A DNA stretch of 64,000 nucleotides, taken from NCBI RefSeq assembly GCF_900168055.1, contig NZ_FUYS01000005.1, positions 282,209-346,208 of the forward strand. The letters are read 5' to 3'. The stretch's first letter is position 1. Each line of letters opens with the position of its first letter. The notes under the pieces were generated by a model that saw only the letters and a list, made by a program, of their open reading frames with translations, made no database searches and was not told the DNA's origin. Positions 51,143-59,368 of the stretch are shown in pieces. This DNA is from Parapedobacter luteus (lineage in GTDB: Bacteria; Bacteroidota; Bacteroidia; Sphingobacteriales; Sphingobacteriaceae). The translations under genes were made by a program, and so were the position numbers.

Positions 51143-52100
51143 TTTTTTTATGCTTCCGCTTGCTAATTTTTTCGATGTTGACCGGTTGGGGTACTTTTAT
51201 GTAATAGCCTGTGCCGTCATATGGCCTTTTCCTCGGGTGCTCCATGCAGGTATCAGAACAGCAGCCTTCCATCTTCCATCCACACGCCTCACATTGGGTG
51301 AAGTGCTCGTTGCATTCAGGGTTAGCACAATTGATCATGCGGCTGGTCGTGGTGCCGCAGTTTAGGCATGTGGAGACTACGGTAGGGTTTACCCGATTGA
51401 CATCGACGGTCACGCGGTTGTCAAACACATAGCATTTGCCTTCAAAATCCTTGCCACCCACTTCCTTGCCGTATTTGATAATCCCTCCATGTAACTGATA
51501 TACGTCTTTGAATCCTGCTTTCAACAGTAAGGCGGAGGCTTTTTCACACTTAATGCCACCGGTACAATAGGTTAAAATTTTTTTGTTTTTATATTGAGCC
51601 AGTTCATTGATTTTATTAGGAAACTCCCTGAAATTTTCGATGTCCAGCGTGACGGCATTTTTGAAACGGCCGACGTTATGTTCATAATTTGAGCGTACAT
51701 CCAGTACGACCACGTCTTCGCGATCTTTCATCTCCAAAAACGCTTTTGGTTCAAGGTGTTTGCCGGTCTCCTTGGTTGGATCTATCACATTGGGATCGCG
51801 TAGCCCTGAGTGCACGATTTCGGATTTGTACCGGCAGTGCATCTTGATAAACGAAGGCTCATCGACCTCATCGATCTTGAAATCGGTTTTGGCAAACCTA
51901 GGATCAGCATGCACGGCGGCCATATAAGCTTTGCACGCCTCCGGCGTGCCAGATACCGTACCATTGAGACCTTCATCCGCTACGATGATGCGGCCCACGA
52001 GACCCAGTGATTTGCAAAATTCAAGGTGATCCGCGGCAAACTGTTCCGCATTGTCAATGTGGCTGTAGCAATAGTACAGCAGGGTTTGATAGTGTTTCAT
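51114..52100 (-). CDS. trhO: tRNA uridine-34 hydroxylase TrhO (rhodanese-domain, YceA/UPF0176 family)
   Basis: 328 aa. Oxygen-dependent hydroxylation of U34 in tRNA. N-terminal acylphosphatase-like domain (LLYYCYSHIDNAEQFAADHL, GRIIVADEGLNGTVSG), rhodanese domain with active-site Cys179 (LTYCTGGIKCEKASALLL), and a C-terminal Cys-rich tail (CLNCG, CANPEC, CEACGWKMEGCC, CMEHPRKRPYDG). The 3' end overlaps trmB by 29 bases tail to tail. A -7 box lies 52 bases upstream of ATG 52100. Confidence 0.95.
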   Translation of the reverse strand: MKHYQTLLYYCYSHIDNAEQFAADHLEFCKSLGLVGRIIVADEGLNGTVSGTPEACKAYMAAVHADPRFAKTDFKIDEVDEPSFIKMHCRYKSEIVHSGLRDPNVIDPTKETGKHLEPKAFLEMKDREDVVVLDVRSNYEHNVGRFKNAVTLDIENFREFPNKINELAQYKNKKILTYCTGGIKCEKASALLLKAGFKDVYQLHGGIIKYGKEVGGKDFEGKCYVFDNRVTVDVNRVNPTVVSTCLNCGTTTSRMINCANPECNEHFTQCEACGWKMEGCCSDTCMEHPRKRPYDGTGYYIKVPQPVNIEKISKRKHKKITAIPTARS

Positions 52101-52151
52101 ATGTCCATTGATACCGCTGCAAACGGCGTTTAATGTTTATTCTTCCGGGTG

Positions 52152-52159
52152 CAAAGGTA
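52152..52159 (-). promoter_or_regulatory. -7 box of trhO
   Basis: Minus strand 52159-52152 reads TACCTTTG, followed by CACCC. A TTG at 52180-52178 lies 18 bases upstream as a possible -33. Predicted leader of about 48 bases. Confidence 0.6.
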
Positions 52160-52224
52160 GTAAAAATTAGCACTACCCAATGGCCCCATATTGCATGAAC
52201 GCAAAAAACTAAAAAAATAGTTCG

Positions 52225-52232
52225 TAGTTTTG
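52225..52232 (+). promoter_or_regulatory. -7 box four bases before a start codon (leaderless candidate)
   Basis: TAGTTTTG at 52225-52232, then CGTT, then ATG 52237. No -33 TTTG at the standard distance. Confidence 0.5.
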
Positions 52233-52236
52233 CGTT

Positions 52237-52707
52237 ATGAAAACGATCATCCTATTGATATTTCTCTGTCTGACGTCATTTTCACCGGTACAGGGACAGA
52301 CTAAGATTCTTTCCTTTTCGGCGAGCAAAGCAAACGGGTCGTCATGGTCTGACCTGGATAAGCGGTACAAAAATGCTTTGGATGCCGATTCGGCTCTGGC
52401 CGTGTTTAAAACAGCAGAGGAACAGGCGAATCTGATTGAAGCCTATCAGGGTTTTTTGGTAGCGATAAGTAATCACCTAAGCGAACAGGGGGTTAAATGG
52501 AAGGGGACCACTCGGATATTCAACAGGTTCTATTTCGACCGAAATGGAAATGTGGAATACTATAGCTATACTTTCTTGTCGAATCCGCCGAACGAAGCGG
52601 ATGAGCGACAATTCGTGGACGCCATGAGTTCGTTTTTTAAGGCTCATAGGTTCGGGGTCACAGCTGACGTACCTTTTGCTCAGTGTAGCCCGGTCACTTT
52701 CCAATGA
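52237..52707 (+). CDS. Secreted protein of unknown function
   Basis: 156 aa. Signal peptide (MKTIILLIFLCLTSFSPVQG, cleavage before QTKI). The mature part is alpha/beta without recognised motif; it contains KWKGTTRIFNRFYFDRNGNV, a segment resembling lipoprotein or TonB-C-like beta hairpins, and a single Cys near the end. Its stop lies 24 bases from the convergent lipoprotein gene. Function unknown. Confidence 0.75.
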   Translation: MKTIILLIFLCLTSFSPVQGQTKILSFSASKANGSSWSDLDKRYKNALDADSALAVFKTAEEQANLIEAYQGFLVAISNHLSEQGVKWKGTTRIFNRFYFDRNGNVEYYSYTFLSNPPNEADERQFVDAMSSFFKAHRFGVTADVPFAQCSPVTFQ

Positions 52708-52731
52708 CGGCCCGTAAAGGAGCCGAAAAGC

Positions 52732-53325
52732 CTACTGGTAGTCCCTTAAGGGCAGAAAGGAAGGTGGGCTTACATCCTTTTTATGAATGATAATCGCTAT
52801 GCAGCGATTATTGGGCGCTATTTCAAAGGCGATCCCTTCATCCGTGTCATAAATGGTATAAGGATCGCCCATGGCGTCGTATGTTTCGGTTAGGCGAAGC
52901 GGGTATGCTGAAGCGATCTCCTGATGCGTACTGCCAACGTGGATGGATTGCCGCGTTCGGAAGCTTGGGGCCGTAACCCGTACCTGCTGGATGCGCGCCG
53001 ATTCATCGTTGCCCATATCACGGGAGGTAAAGACCGACAACGGATAGCCTTGTGTCGTATCACCACGCCACACCAATACCGCTTTGCCCATGCCAGCATT
53101 GCTAAAATCAGGCTGGCCGAGCCGATTAAGAAGCGAGCTATCGGTGTCACCCAGTGTGATAAGCCCTGCCGATTGGCCGGGTACCAGCAACAAACTGTCG
53201 GGAACCGTGGTTTGCTGCGCTGCCAAGGAGTCGGCCTGGCTGTCGTCTGACCGGCTATTCCGCTCGTTGCAGGCGATTAGGGCCATTCCCATCACGAGGG
53301 GTATTAATCGTTTCTGAAACCAATA
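52732..53325 (-). CDS. Lipoprotein of unknown function
   Basis: 197 aa from GTG 53325, giving signal VYWFQKRLIPLVMGMALIA with lipobox Cys20; the in-frame ATG at 53391 would overlap the upstream gene and put an odd 22-residue extension before the signal. The linker is Ser/Asp/Gln-rich (NERNSRSDDSQADSLAAQQT). The mature domain (about 45-195) contains repeated strands such as GLITLGDTDSSLLNRLGQPD, reminiscent of SmpA/OmlA-like folds. Last gene of the run that starts with the DeoR regulator. Confidence 0.7.
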   Translation of the reverse strand, partial: YWFQKRLIPLVMGMALIACNERNSRSDDSQADSLAAQQTTVPDSLLLVPGQSAGLITLGDTDSSLLNRLGQPDFSNAGMGKAVLVWRGDTTQGYPLSVFTSRDMGNDESARIQQVRVTAPSFRTRQSIHVGSTHQEIASAYPLRLTETYDAMGDPYTIYDTDEGIAFEIAPNNRCIAIIIHKKDVSPPSFLPLRDYQ

Positions 53326-53359
53326 CACAATATAATACGTATTAATGCCTACTAAACGT

Positions 53360-53584
53360 CTACGAAGAAGTTTTGTTTCGCAGTGGAGCAAGCAGATATT
53401 CCAAGCCGTTCAGCTTGATTTCATACATGGTGGCTAAAAGCATACCCAATTTGCCGTTGGGGAAACCTTTTTGGTGGAACCACACGAGGTAGGGCTCCGG
53501 CAGGTTGCAAATCAATACCTCTTTATACTTGCCAAAAGGCATCCTGGTGGTTGTAAGCGCGTGGAGTATTTCTTCTTGTTTCAT
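53360..53584 (-). CDS. DUF3820 family protein
   Basis: 74 aa from ATG 53584; the frame extends upstream into the glycosyltransferase gene, which is unlikely. Core segment MPFGKYKEVLICNLPEPYLV followed by WFHQKGFPNGKLG is the DUF3820 signature, a small family also seen fused to exonucleases. Starts 7 bases after the GT2 stop, so it is read in the same transcript. Function unknown. Confidence 0.85.
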   Translation of the reverse strand: MKQEEILHALTTTRMPFGKYKEVLICNLPEPYLVWFHQKGFPNGKLGMLLATMYEIKLNGLEYLLAPLRNKTSS

Positions 53585-53591
53585 TATGTGT

Positions 53592-54359
53592 TCATAAGCT
53601 GCCGTCGTTCGGTTTGCCATGACGAGCATAATAAGCCGCAAGGTTAATGGCGATCACGATGTGATTGAAGATATTTGGCAGCAGCCCATAGTGCTTGCTA
53701 AAAATCTGGAAACGCTCCCTAAGACTTTGCCAATGCCGCTTTTTGGACATGCCACCCACGAGGTATTTGGCCACAAGGCGACGGGTGTGAGCAATAGTCT
53801 TCGCCTTTTTTGCGGCGCAGATTATCCAGTCAATATCGGCACTGAGCTGATAACGCAAATCGTAAGGACCCGTAATGGCGCGGCGGATGTAGATGGCTTG
53901 ATGACTGACATTCATTCCGTACCGGAAGCTTCGCCAAGTAAAGCGGTCCGGAGCCGCGTGTCTACGCAAGCCGAGCGATTCCCAGCGGGCATCAAACATT
54001 TCGGTTTCACCGTAGTAAATATCGGCGTTAGGTGCGGAAGCAAAAACTTGTGCTACGGTATCCGGAGCGTAAATTTCGTCGCCCGAATTCATGAACAATA
54101 CGTAATCTCCGGTCGCCAGTGCTAATCCCTTATTCATCGCATGGTAAATCCCATTATCCGGTTCGCTTATCCATCGCGTAATGTGACCGGTGTACCGCTG
54201 AATGATTTCGGTGGTGCCATCGGTAGACGCGCCGTCAATGACGAGGTATTCGATGTGAGGATAAGTTTGGTTGATGACGGATAGCAGCGTGCGTTCAATG
54301 CCCCGTACATCGTTATATACGACGGTAATGACCGTAAGTTTGGGCGAAAATGTATTCAT
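53592..54359 (-). CDS. Family 2 glycosyltransferase
   Basis: 255 aa. GT-A fold: LTVITVVYNDVRGIERTLLS, YLVIDGASTDGTTEIIQRY, WISEPDNGIYHAMNKGLALA, YVLFMNSGDEIY (the DxD-like SGDE). One C-terminal hydrophobic stretch. Adds a sugar to a lipid-linked oligosaccharide. Shares one base with the stop of the methyltransferase gene upstream (stop/start overlap). Confidence 0.93.
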   Translation of the reverse strand: MNTFSPKLTVITVVYNDVRGIERTLLSVINQTYPHIEYLVIDGASTDGTTEIIQRYTGHITRWISEPDNGIYHAMNKGLALATGDYVLFMNSGDEIYAPDTVAQVFASAPNADIYYGETEMFDARWESLGLRRHAAPDRFTWRSFRYGMNVSHQAIYIRRAITGPYDLRYQLSADIDWIICAAKKAKTIAHTRRLVAKYLVGGMSKKRHWQSLRERFQIFSKHYGLLPNIFNHIVIAINLAAYYARHGKPNDGSL

Positions 54360-55159
54360 CAGGATTCCGGCTGGTTTGCTGGCTTTTGCACGACCAGGAT
54401 ATTGTTATGGAAAAAGTTCATGTTTTTGGGAAGCAGCGCAGACAGCAATAGCCCGCAAAGCGTAAAAGGTGTGATGAAAAGGGGTGTCAAAGCTATCCGA
54501 AACATTTTATGCTTGGGGAAGATATGCTGGTAGATATAGGCAATCCACATTTGACAGATGGTGGCCACATAGTTGGTCGTTTTTTGGCTTTCAAGTACGA
54601 TAAATCCCGATTGCTCGATTAAATGCCGGATGCCGAATGAGGTGTACCTGGCGTAATCGTAGGGAATTTCGTGCTCGTCCCATACAAAGGGCAGCGTAAC
54701 CAACATTCGCCCGCCTGGCTTGAGCACCCGGTGTAATTCGCCAAGAATCTCGGGCAAGTTGAAGATGTGCTCGAAGACCTCGCTGGAAAAAATGCTGTCA
54801 AAGTACGCATCGGTAAACGGCAATGTCTTGCCGTCGTAATACACGTCGATTTCTTCGTTTCGGTGATCGTGACCGCTTACTTCAATGTCCGTACCGATGT
54901 ATTCCGTGACATGAAAGAGCGCTTTGTAAGGCTTGCTCCCACAGCCGAAATCCAGCAGCCTTCCCTGCATGTGGGCGCTGGATTTGGATATCCCCTTATA
55001 TAGGCCACCCCGGATAATAAAAAAAGGATTAAAAAACAACCCAAACAACGTAGGTTGGAAAAGGGACCGATTATATAGTTTCTTTAACACTGCTGGTAAC
55101 TCCTTGTATATTTTAGTGATTGAACTGTTCTTTCCAGCGTTGTATCGCATTCGAGTCAA
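54359..55159 (-). CDS. Class I SAM-dependent methyltransferase of the polysaccharide operon
   Basis: 266 aa from ATG 55159, or 262 from ATG 55147. SAM motif I LLDFGCGSKPYKALF, then YIGTDIEVSGHD, FDSIFSSEVFEHIFNLPEIL and HRVLKPGGRMLVTLPFVW (Methyltransf_11 type). The C-terminus has two hydrophobic helices (LTPLFITPFTLCGLLLSALL). The chosen start overlaps the upstream gene by 47 bases, so a downstream start (for example GTG 55090) is possible. Probably methylates a sugar during polysaccharide assembly. Confidence 0.88.
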   Translation of the reverse strand: MTRMRYNAGKNSSITKIYKELPAVLKKLYNRSLFQPTLFGLFFNPFFIIRGGLYKGISKSSAHMQGRLLDFGCGSKPYKALFHVTEYIGTDIEVSGHDHRNEEIDVYYDGKTLPFTDAYFDSIFSSEVFEHIFNLPEILGELHRVLKPGGRMLVTLPFVWDEHEIPYDYARYTSFGIRHLIEQSGFIVLESQKTTNYVATICQMWIAYIYQHIFPKHKMFRIALTPLFITPFTLCGLLLSALLPKNMNFFHNNILVVQKPANQPES

Positions 55160-56060
55160 GATATAACTTCACGCTCATTTCTTCGTGTATCTTCTCTTCA
55201 AGTAAGTCCATTCGCTGGCGTTCGAGGACATTCAGGCCAATGTCATTGCGCATTTCGATGGCGCGGTTGTCAATACCGATAATGATAGCCTTCCGCTTCT
55301 TTTGCAGCGCACGTATGCCGGCGTGCAGCCGCGTGCCCACATACTCGCAGGGCTCACGCTCCAGAAACGCATCAAAGGCCGATAGTTTTGGAGCGATGTA
55401 ATGGATATCCGATGTCAGGCTTTCGATATACGATTGGTCTTTTGAGCCTTGGATCCACACATGGACTTCCTCGTAATGTTTTTTGAGGATTTCGAGCATC
55501 TGCCGGTCCCGCTCCGGATCGCGCATATAGTCGGTGATGGTGGAGACTACTTTATCACGTTTCTTTGGGTTTATCTGCGAACAATGGGGCTCGTTTAGCT
55601 CCCACACGGTAGGGCAGCCTGTATTGATCACATTGTGGACGCCCATTTCGTTTAACTTTTGCAACGTATAGCTATCCCGTACGGCATGAAGGTATTTGGT
55701 GGAAAACAAGGCTTTATACATGGCCCGCGAATACAGGGAAACAGGCTTTTCCTGATACTGCCACCAGCCTACACCCAACAACACGACCTTGTGCCGCAAT
55801 ACCAGTACATCCTTTAGTCCAACCTTCCATTGGCTTTTGCGTAGCGTGTCGTTTTTCAGTAAGTTGGTACCTCCTACGATACCGGTGTCGTATTTGCGGA
55901 GTTTTAGCAAATCTTTTGGATGGATAGCAAAGTGAGTGGGTACGTTGATAACGAAGTCGTTCATAAACAACTCGTCAGCAATCCGGTTTACGGCGTCCAT
56001 AATGATGTGGTCGCCGAGATTGGTTGTACCTATGGATGTGTCGAAAATGATCTTGGGCAT
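55113..56060 (-). CDS. Polysaccharide pyruvyl transferase family protein
   Basis: 315 aa. N-terminal GTTNLGDHIIMDAVNRIADE and GIVGGTNLL are the family's nucleotide-type loops; the C-terminal half has VHVWIQGSKDQSYIESLTSD and the conserved YVGTRLHAGIRALQKKRKAI (GTRLHAGI is the signature). Transfers pyruvate ketals to polysaccharide sugars. Fifteen bases after the flippase gene in the same operon. Confidence 0.92.
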   Translation of the reverse strand: MPKIIFDTSIGTTNLGDHIIMDAVNRIADELFMNDFVINVPTHFAIHPKDLLKLRKYDTGIVGGTNLLKNDTLRKSQWKVGLKDVLVLRHKVVLLGVGWWQYQEKPVSLYSRAMYKALFSTKYLHAVRDSYTLQKLNEMGVHNVINTGCPTVWELNEPHCSQINPKKRDKVVSTITDYMRDPERDRQMLEILKKHYEEVHVWIQGSKDQSYIESLTSDIHYIAPKLSAFDAFLEREPCEYVGTRLHAGIRALQKKRKAIIIGIDNRAIEMRNDIGLNVLERQRMDLLEEKIHEEMSVKLYLDSNAIQRWKEQFNH

Positions 56061-56075
56061 GAGGTATCTTACAGC

Positions 56076-57413
56076 TTATCGTTTCATTAAACGTTGAATA
56101 ATCGGGATAAATAGCAACGCTCTCATTATCATGCATCCCTGGCTCCTCGTTTTGGGGACAAAGATAACAAACAGCGCGGTGGATGCATACGCAACCAACG
56201 TAGCATAGGCAGCACCAATCATGCCATACTGCGGAATCCACCAGCTATTGAGGAAGATATTGACCAACGCACCAGTTAGTGCCCGAGCGAGGGAAAGCAA
56301 CGTGTAGCCCTCGGCAATCAGGTATTGGCCACTTGCTACGTTGAGGAATACAAATACGCCGGCCCATACATGGACCGTTAGTACCGGGGCACCGGTGGCA
56401 TACCCCGGTGCGTAAAAAGTGGAATAAATGATTGGAGCGACCAATGTGATCGTAGCGGCAATCGCAACGCTGATGACGACCATCAACTCATACAGGTGAA
56501 GCAACCTTTTCCGGTAACGTACGGGGTCATCCTGCCGGGCATTCATGATGGCAGGAAAAAGGGCCGTGACAATAGCCATTGGAATAAAATACCATCCTTC
56601 ACTAAGTTGTACTACAGTAGCATATACGCCTAATGCCGCTTCTCCCAGATAGGTGCCCAGCATGAGCTGGTCAATTTTCATGTAGAGGGTGATGAAGATA
56701 GCGGAAAACGCCAATGGCCAGGCAAGCCTGAACAGGCAATTGGCTGTAGGACGATCGAACTTCCAATCGGAAATGTTATAGCCTGTCTTCTGGTACATAT
56801 ATACATTTCCGATACTTAGCAGGATAACATCTAATAACAACGCCCAAATGAACCAACCGAGTGATGCCTGAAATAAAATAAACAATAGCTTGAATACTGC
56901 AGACATGAGGTTGGCTCCAACTTGCACATACATTATATACTTGCCCTGTGCCCTTGCTTGGAAGTGACAGTCAATGATATTGACCGACTGGAACACACAG
57001 ATCAAGGAAACAATACCGACGTAACCAACAGGCGCCGCGGGGGGCTCTTGGGCAAAACCGGCAATACAGAAGTAACTTAGATAAATAAGCGGAAGCGCCA
57101 ACAGGCCGGCGCAAAGACGCAAACGGAAAGCGGTGCCCAGGATAACGTGCTGTCTGCCCGGATCTTGCAGCAATTGGCGGGTGACAAAACTGTCCATACC
57201 CAGGCTGCTGGCAGCCATGAAAAAAGAAACCAGTACCAAGGGATAATTCAATATGCCATTCTGGTGCGGCCCTAAATAGTTGGGCAACACTACCGCAGTG
57301 ATGATCAGCTTGATGAACAGCGACCCTACGCGGGCTATCATCAGCCAACCGGTATGCTGCAAATACCTGTTAAACGCTTCGGTATCGAAGCCGGGTAGTG
57401 CTGGAATTTTCAT
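56076..57413 (-). CDS. Polysaccharide flippase (Wzx/MATE-like, MurJ-superfamily)
   Basis: 445 aa, 12-14 membrane helices. Starts with TGWLMIARVGSLFIKLIITA and GPHQNGILNYPLVLVSFFMA, the usual Wzx N-terminus; later KIDQLMLGTYLGEAALGVYA and VTLVAPIIYSTFYAPGY. Moves lipid-linked oligosaccharide across the inner membrane. Its ATG overlaps the DeoR stop by one base (TAATG). Confidence 0.93.
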   Translation of the reverse strand: MKIPALPGFDTEAFNRYLQHTGWLMIARVGSLFIKLIITAVVLPNYLGPHQNGILNYPLVLVSFFMAASSLGMDSFVTRQLLQDPGRQHVILGTAFRLRLCAGLLALPLIYLSYFCIAGFAQEPPAAPVGYVGIVSLICVFQSVNIIDCHFQARAQGKYIMYVQVGANLMSAVFKLLFILFQASLGWFIWALLLDVILLSIGNVYMYQKTGYNISDWKFDRPTANCLFRLAWPLAFSAIFITLYMKIDQLMLGTYLGEAALGVYATVVQLSEGWYFIPMAIVTALFPAIMNARQDDPVRYRKRLLHLYELMVVISVAIAATITLVAPIIYSTFYAPGYATGAPVLTVHVWAGVFVFLNVASGQYLIAEGYTLLSLARALTGALVNIFLNSWWIPQYGMIGAAYATLVAYASTALFVIFVPKTRSQGCMIMRALLFIPIIQRLMKR

Positions 57414-58156
57414 TAAACGATTTCTACCACCTTGCTAAACCCTGCCAGACTCGGGTGCTTGGGCGCTAAGTCTGTGACCAGGTAGGAGATGGCATTAAGG
57501 CTACATACTTTCATCTTTTGTACCGAATTGAGTTTCTCGGCGATACTGAGTATAGCCGTTTTGCTCGAACTCCGTATCATCGCTTTCTTAATCTGTACCG
57601 CCTCCCAATCGGAGTCTGTAACCCCGTCTTCTACCGAAAGACCATTGGTGCCCAACAGGCAAAGATCGACACGTATTTCCGATAATTGGTTGATAACTTG
57701 GGAACCAATACTGATATTCGTGTTTCTGGAAAGTTTACCGCCGATAAGGATGACATCTGCATGGGTCCGCTCCGCGAGTTCGAGTGCTACGAGCGGACTG
57801 ATAGTGAAAAACGTACATTGCAGGCTTTCAGGCACAATCCGCGCCAGTTCGAGCATGGTCGTGCCACCGCCTGCCAGCACGGTCATTCCGTTTTTAATCA
57901 GGCTAATGGCTTTATGTGCGATTTGTTTTTTGGCATCGCGGGCATATATATTGGTTTCCTGAAACGGGTATTGGAACGACTTGGATAGCGCCCCGCCATA
58001 TACCTTCAACACCTTGCCATTTTCGGCCAGTTCGTTCAAATCGCGCCGGATGGTATCCTCAGAGACATTGAGTTGTACGCTGAGGTCCGAGGACAAGACC
58101 TTGTTGTGCAAGTTTATTTGATGGACAATAAAGGCTTGCCGTTCTTCTTTTAACAT
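57413..58156 (-). CDS. DeoR-family transcriptional regulator
   Basis: 247 aa. N-terminal winged helix (MLKEERQAFIVHQINLHNKV, LNVSEDTIRRDLNELAENGK) and a C-terminal DeoRC sugar-phosphate-sensing domain (about 75-235: LAGGGTTMLELARIVPESLQ, DVILIGGKLSRNTNISIGSQ, DLCLLGTNGLSVEDGVTDSD, SSKTAILSIAEKL). It heads the polysaccharide operon by a one-base overlap and is divergent from nagA, so an amino-sugar phosphate is a likely effector and nagA-symporter a likely target (inference). Confidence 0.93.
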   Translation of the reverse strand: MLKEERQAFIVHQINLHNKVLSSDLSVQLNVSEDTIRRDLNELAENGKVLKVYGGALSKSFQYPFQETNIYARDAKKQIAHKAISLIKNGMTVLAGGGTTMLELARIVPESLQCTFFTISPLVALELAERTHADVILIGGKLSRNTNISIGSQVINQLSEIRVDLCLLGTNGLSVEDGVTDSDWEAVQIKKAMIRSSSKTAILSIAEKLNSVQKMKVCSLNAISYLVTDLAPKHPSLAGFSKVVEIV

Positions 58157-58181
58157 CGTGTATGCGGTTTATTTTAATCGG

Positions 58182-58234
58182 TAAAGATAGGATAAATAAA
58201 AGAAATTTGTATTATTACCGCATTAAAGCGGCAA
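58182..58234. promoter_or_regulatory. Divergent regulator/nagA region with candidate operator
   Basis: TTACCGC (58215-58221) and GCGGCAA (58228-58234) form an inverted repeat with one mismatch around ATTAAA, 22 bases before the nagA ATG. On the minus strand 58189-58182 reads TATCTTTA, one base off the -7 consensus, for the regulator gene. The palindrome lies upstream of that box and close to the nagA start, as expected for a shared operator. Confidence 0.5.
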
Positions 58235-58255
58235 TAGATCCGATAGCATAATACA

Positions 58256-59368
58256 ATGGCAGAATCATGCGTAGCAATTATTAACGGGACGATATTTACC
58301 GGTGAAACGTTCGTCGACGGCAAAGCGCTTTTGATAAAAGGGAGCCGGGTTGAAGGGCTGCTTCCGCCAGACAAGATTCCGCCTGAAGCTGACATTGTTG
58401 ATGCAATGGGCAATTACGTTGCACCAGGATTCATCGATTTGCAGATATATGGCGGTGGTGGCCGTTTGTTTTCTGCCGAAACTTCAGAAGTTTCCATCAC
58501 AGACATTGCAAACGCATTGGTGAAATCAGGTACAACGAGTTTTATGATTACCATGGCTACAAATACGATGGCAGTGGTAAACCGAGCGCTGGAGACATTA
58601 AGTGAATACCGCCACCCAGCGCTGCTGGGTTTGCATCTCGAAGGACCATACTTGAACGCGTTAAGAAAAGGTGCGCATCCGGAGGCGTATATCCGGGAAC
58701 CTGATCAATCCGAAATCGCTGGTCTATTAAAAAAGGCAGACGGTTGCCTTCGGATGATGACCATTGCGCCCGAAAAGTTTGATAAGGCTACGGTCGATCT
58801 ACTGATAGACCATGGGGTGCTGCTATCTGCGGGACATAGCAACGCTTCCTATAGAGAAGCCATGACCGGATTCGGACAAGGTATCCGGGCCGTTACGCAT
58901 TTATTCAATGCCATGTCTCCGCTCCACCACCGCGACCCGGGCCTTCCAGGAGCGACCTTCCAATCCGATAGTGCCATGGCGAGTATCATTGCTGATGGCA
59001 TCCATGTGGATTATCAGGTGCTTTCCATTAGCAAAAAACTGCTGGGCAGTCGTCTGTTTCTTATCACAGATGCAGTCGCAGCTGTGAATGAGGGCACATA
59101 TATCCATGTATTTAAAGGCGATCGGTACACGCTGCCAGACGGTACGTTATCGGGCTCTGCGCTGACAATGATGCAGGCGGTGGCGAATTGTGTGCGCCAT
59201 GGCGGTATACCTATGGACGAGGCGTTGCGAATGGCCTCATTGTACCCTGCGACATTTATCGGTGCCGATGACCTCGGCCGAATTGCAAATGGAACGGTGG
59301 CTGATTTGGTCATCTTTGATAATCATTATACAGTCAGACAGGTCTTTCTGAAAGGGCGGCATCAATGA
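58256..59368 (+). CDS. nagA: N-acetylglucosamine-6-phosphate deacetylase
   Basis: 370 aa. Amidohydrolase-fold enzyme that removes acetate from GlcNAc-6-P. After PGFID the metal site reads Gln63-x-Tyr65 rather than HxH, in line with single-metal NagA enzymes; Glu129 (HLEGPYLN), His194 (GHSNASY), His215 (HLFNAM) and catalytic Asp272 (LITDAVAAV) are present. No nagB or kinase is nearby. The last four bases overlap the start of the symporter gene. Confidence 0.95.
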   Translation: MAESCVAIINGTIFTGETFVDGKALLIKGSRVEGLLPPDKIPPEADIVDAMGNYVAPGFIDLQIYGGGGRLFSAETSEVSITDIANALVKSGTTSFMITMATNTMAVVNRALETLSEYRHPALLGLHLEGPYLNALRKGAHPEAYIREPDQSEIAGLLKKADGCLRMMTIAPEKFDKATVDLLIDHGVLLSAGHSNASYREAMTGFGQGIRAVTHLFNAMSPLHHRDPGLPGATFQSDSAMASIIADGIHVDYQVLSISKKLLGSRLFLITDAVAAVNEGTYIHVFKGDRYTLPDGTLSGSALTMMQAVANCVRHGGIPMDEALRMASLYPATFIGADDLGRIANGTVADLVIFDNHYTVRQVFLKGRHQ

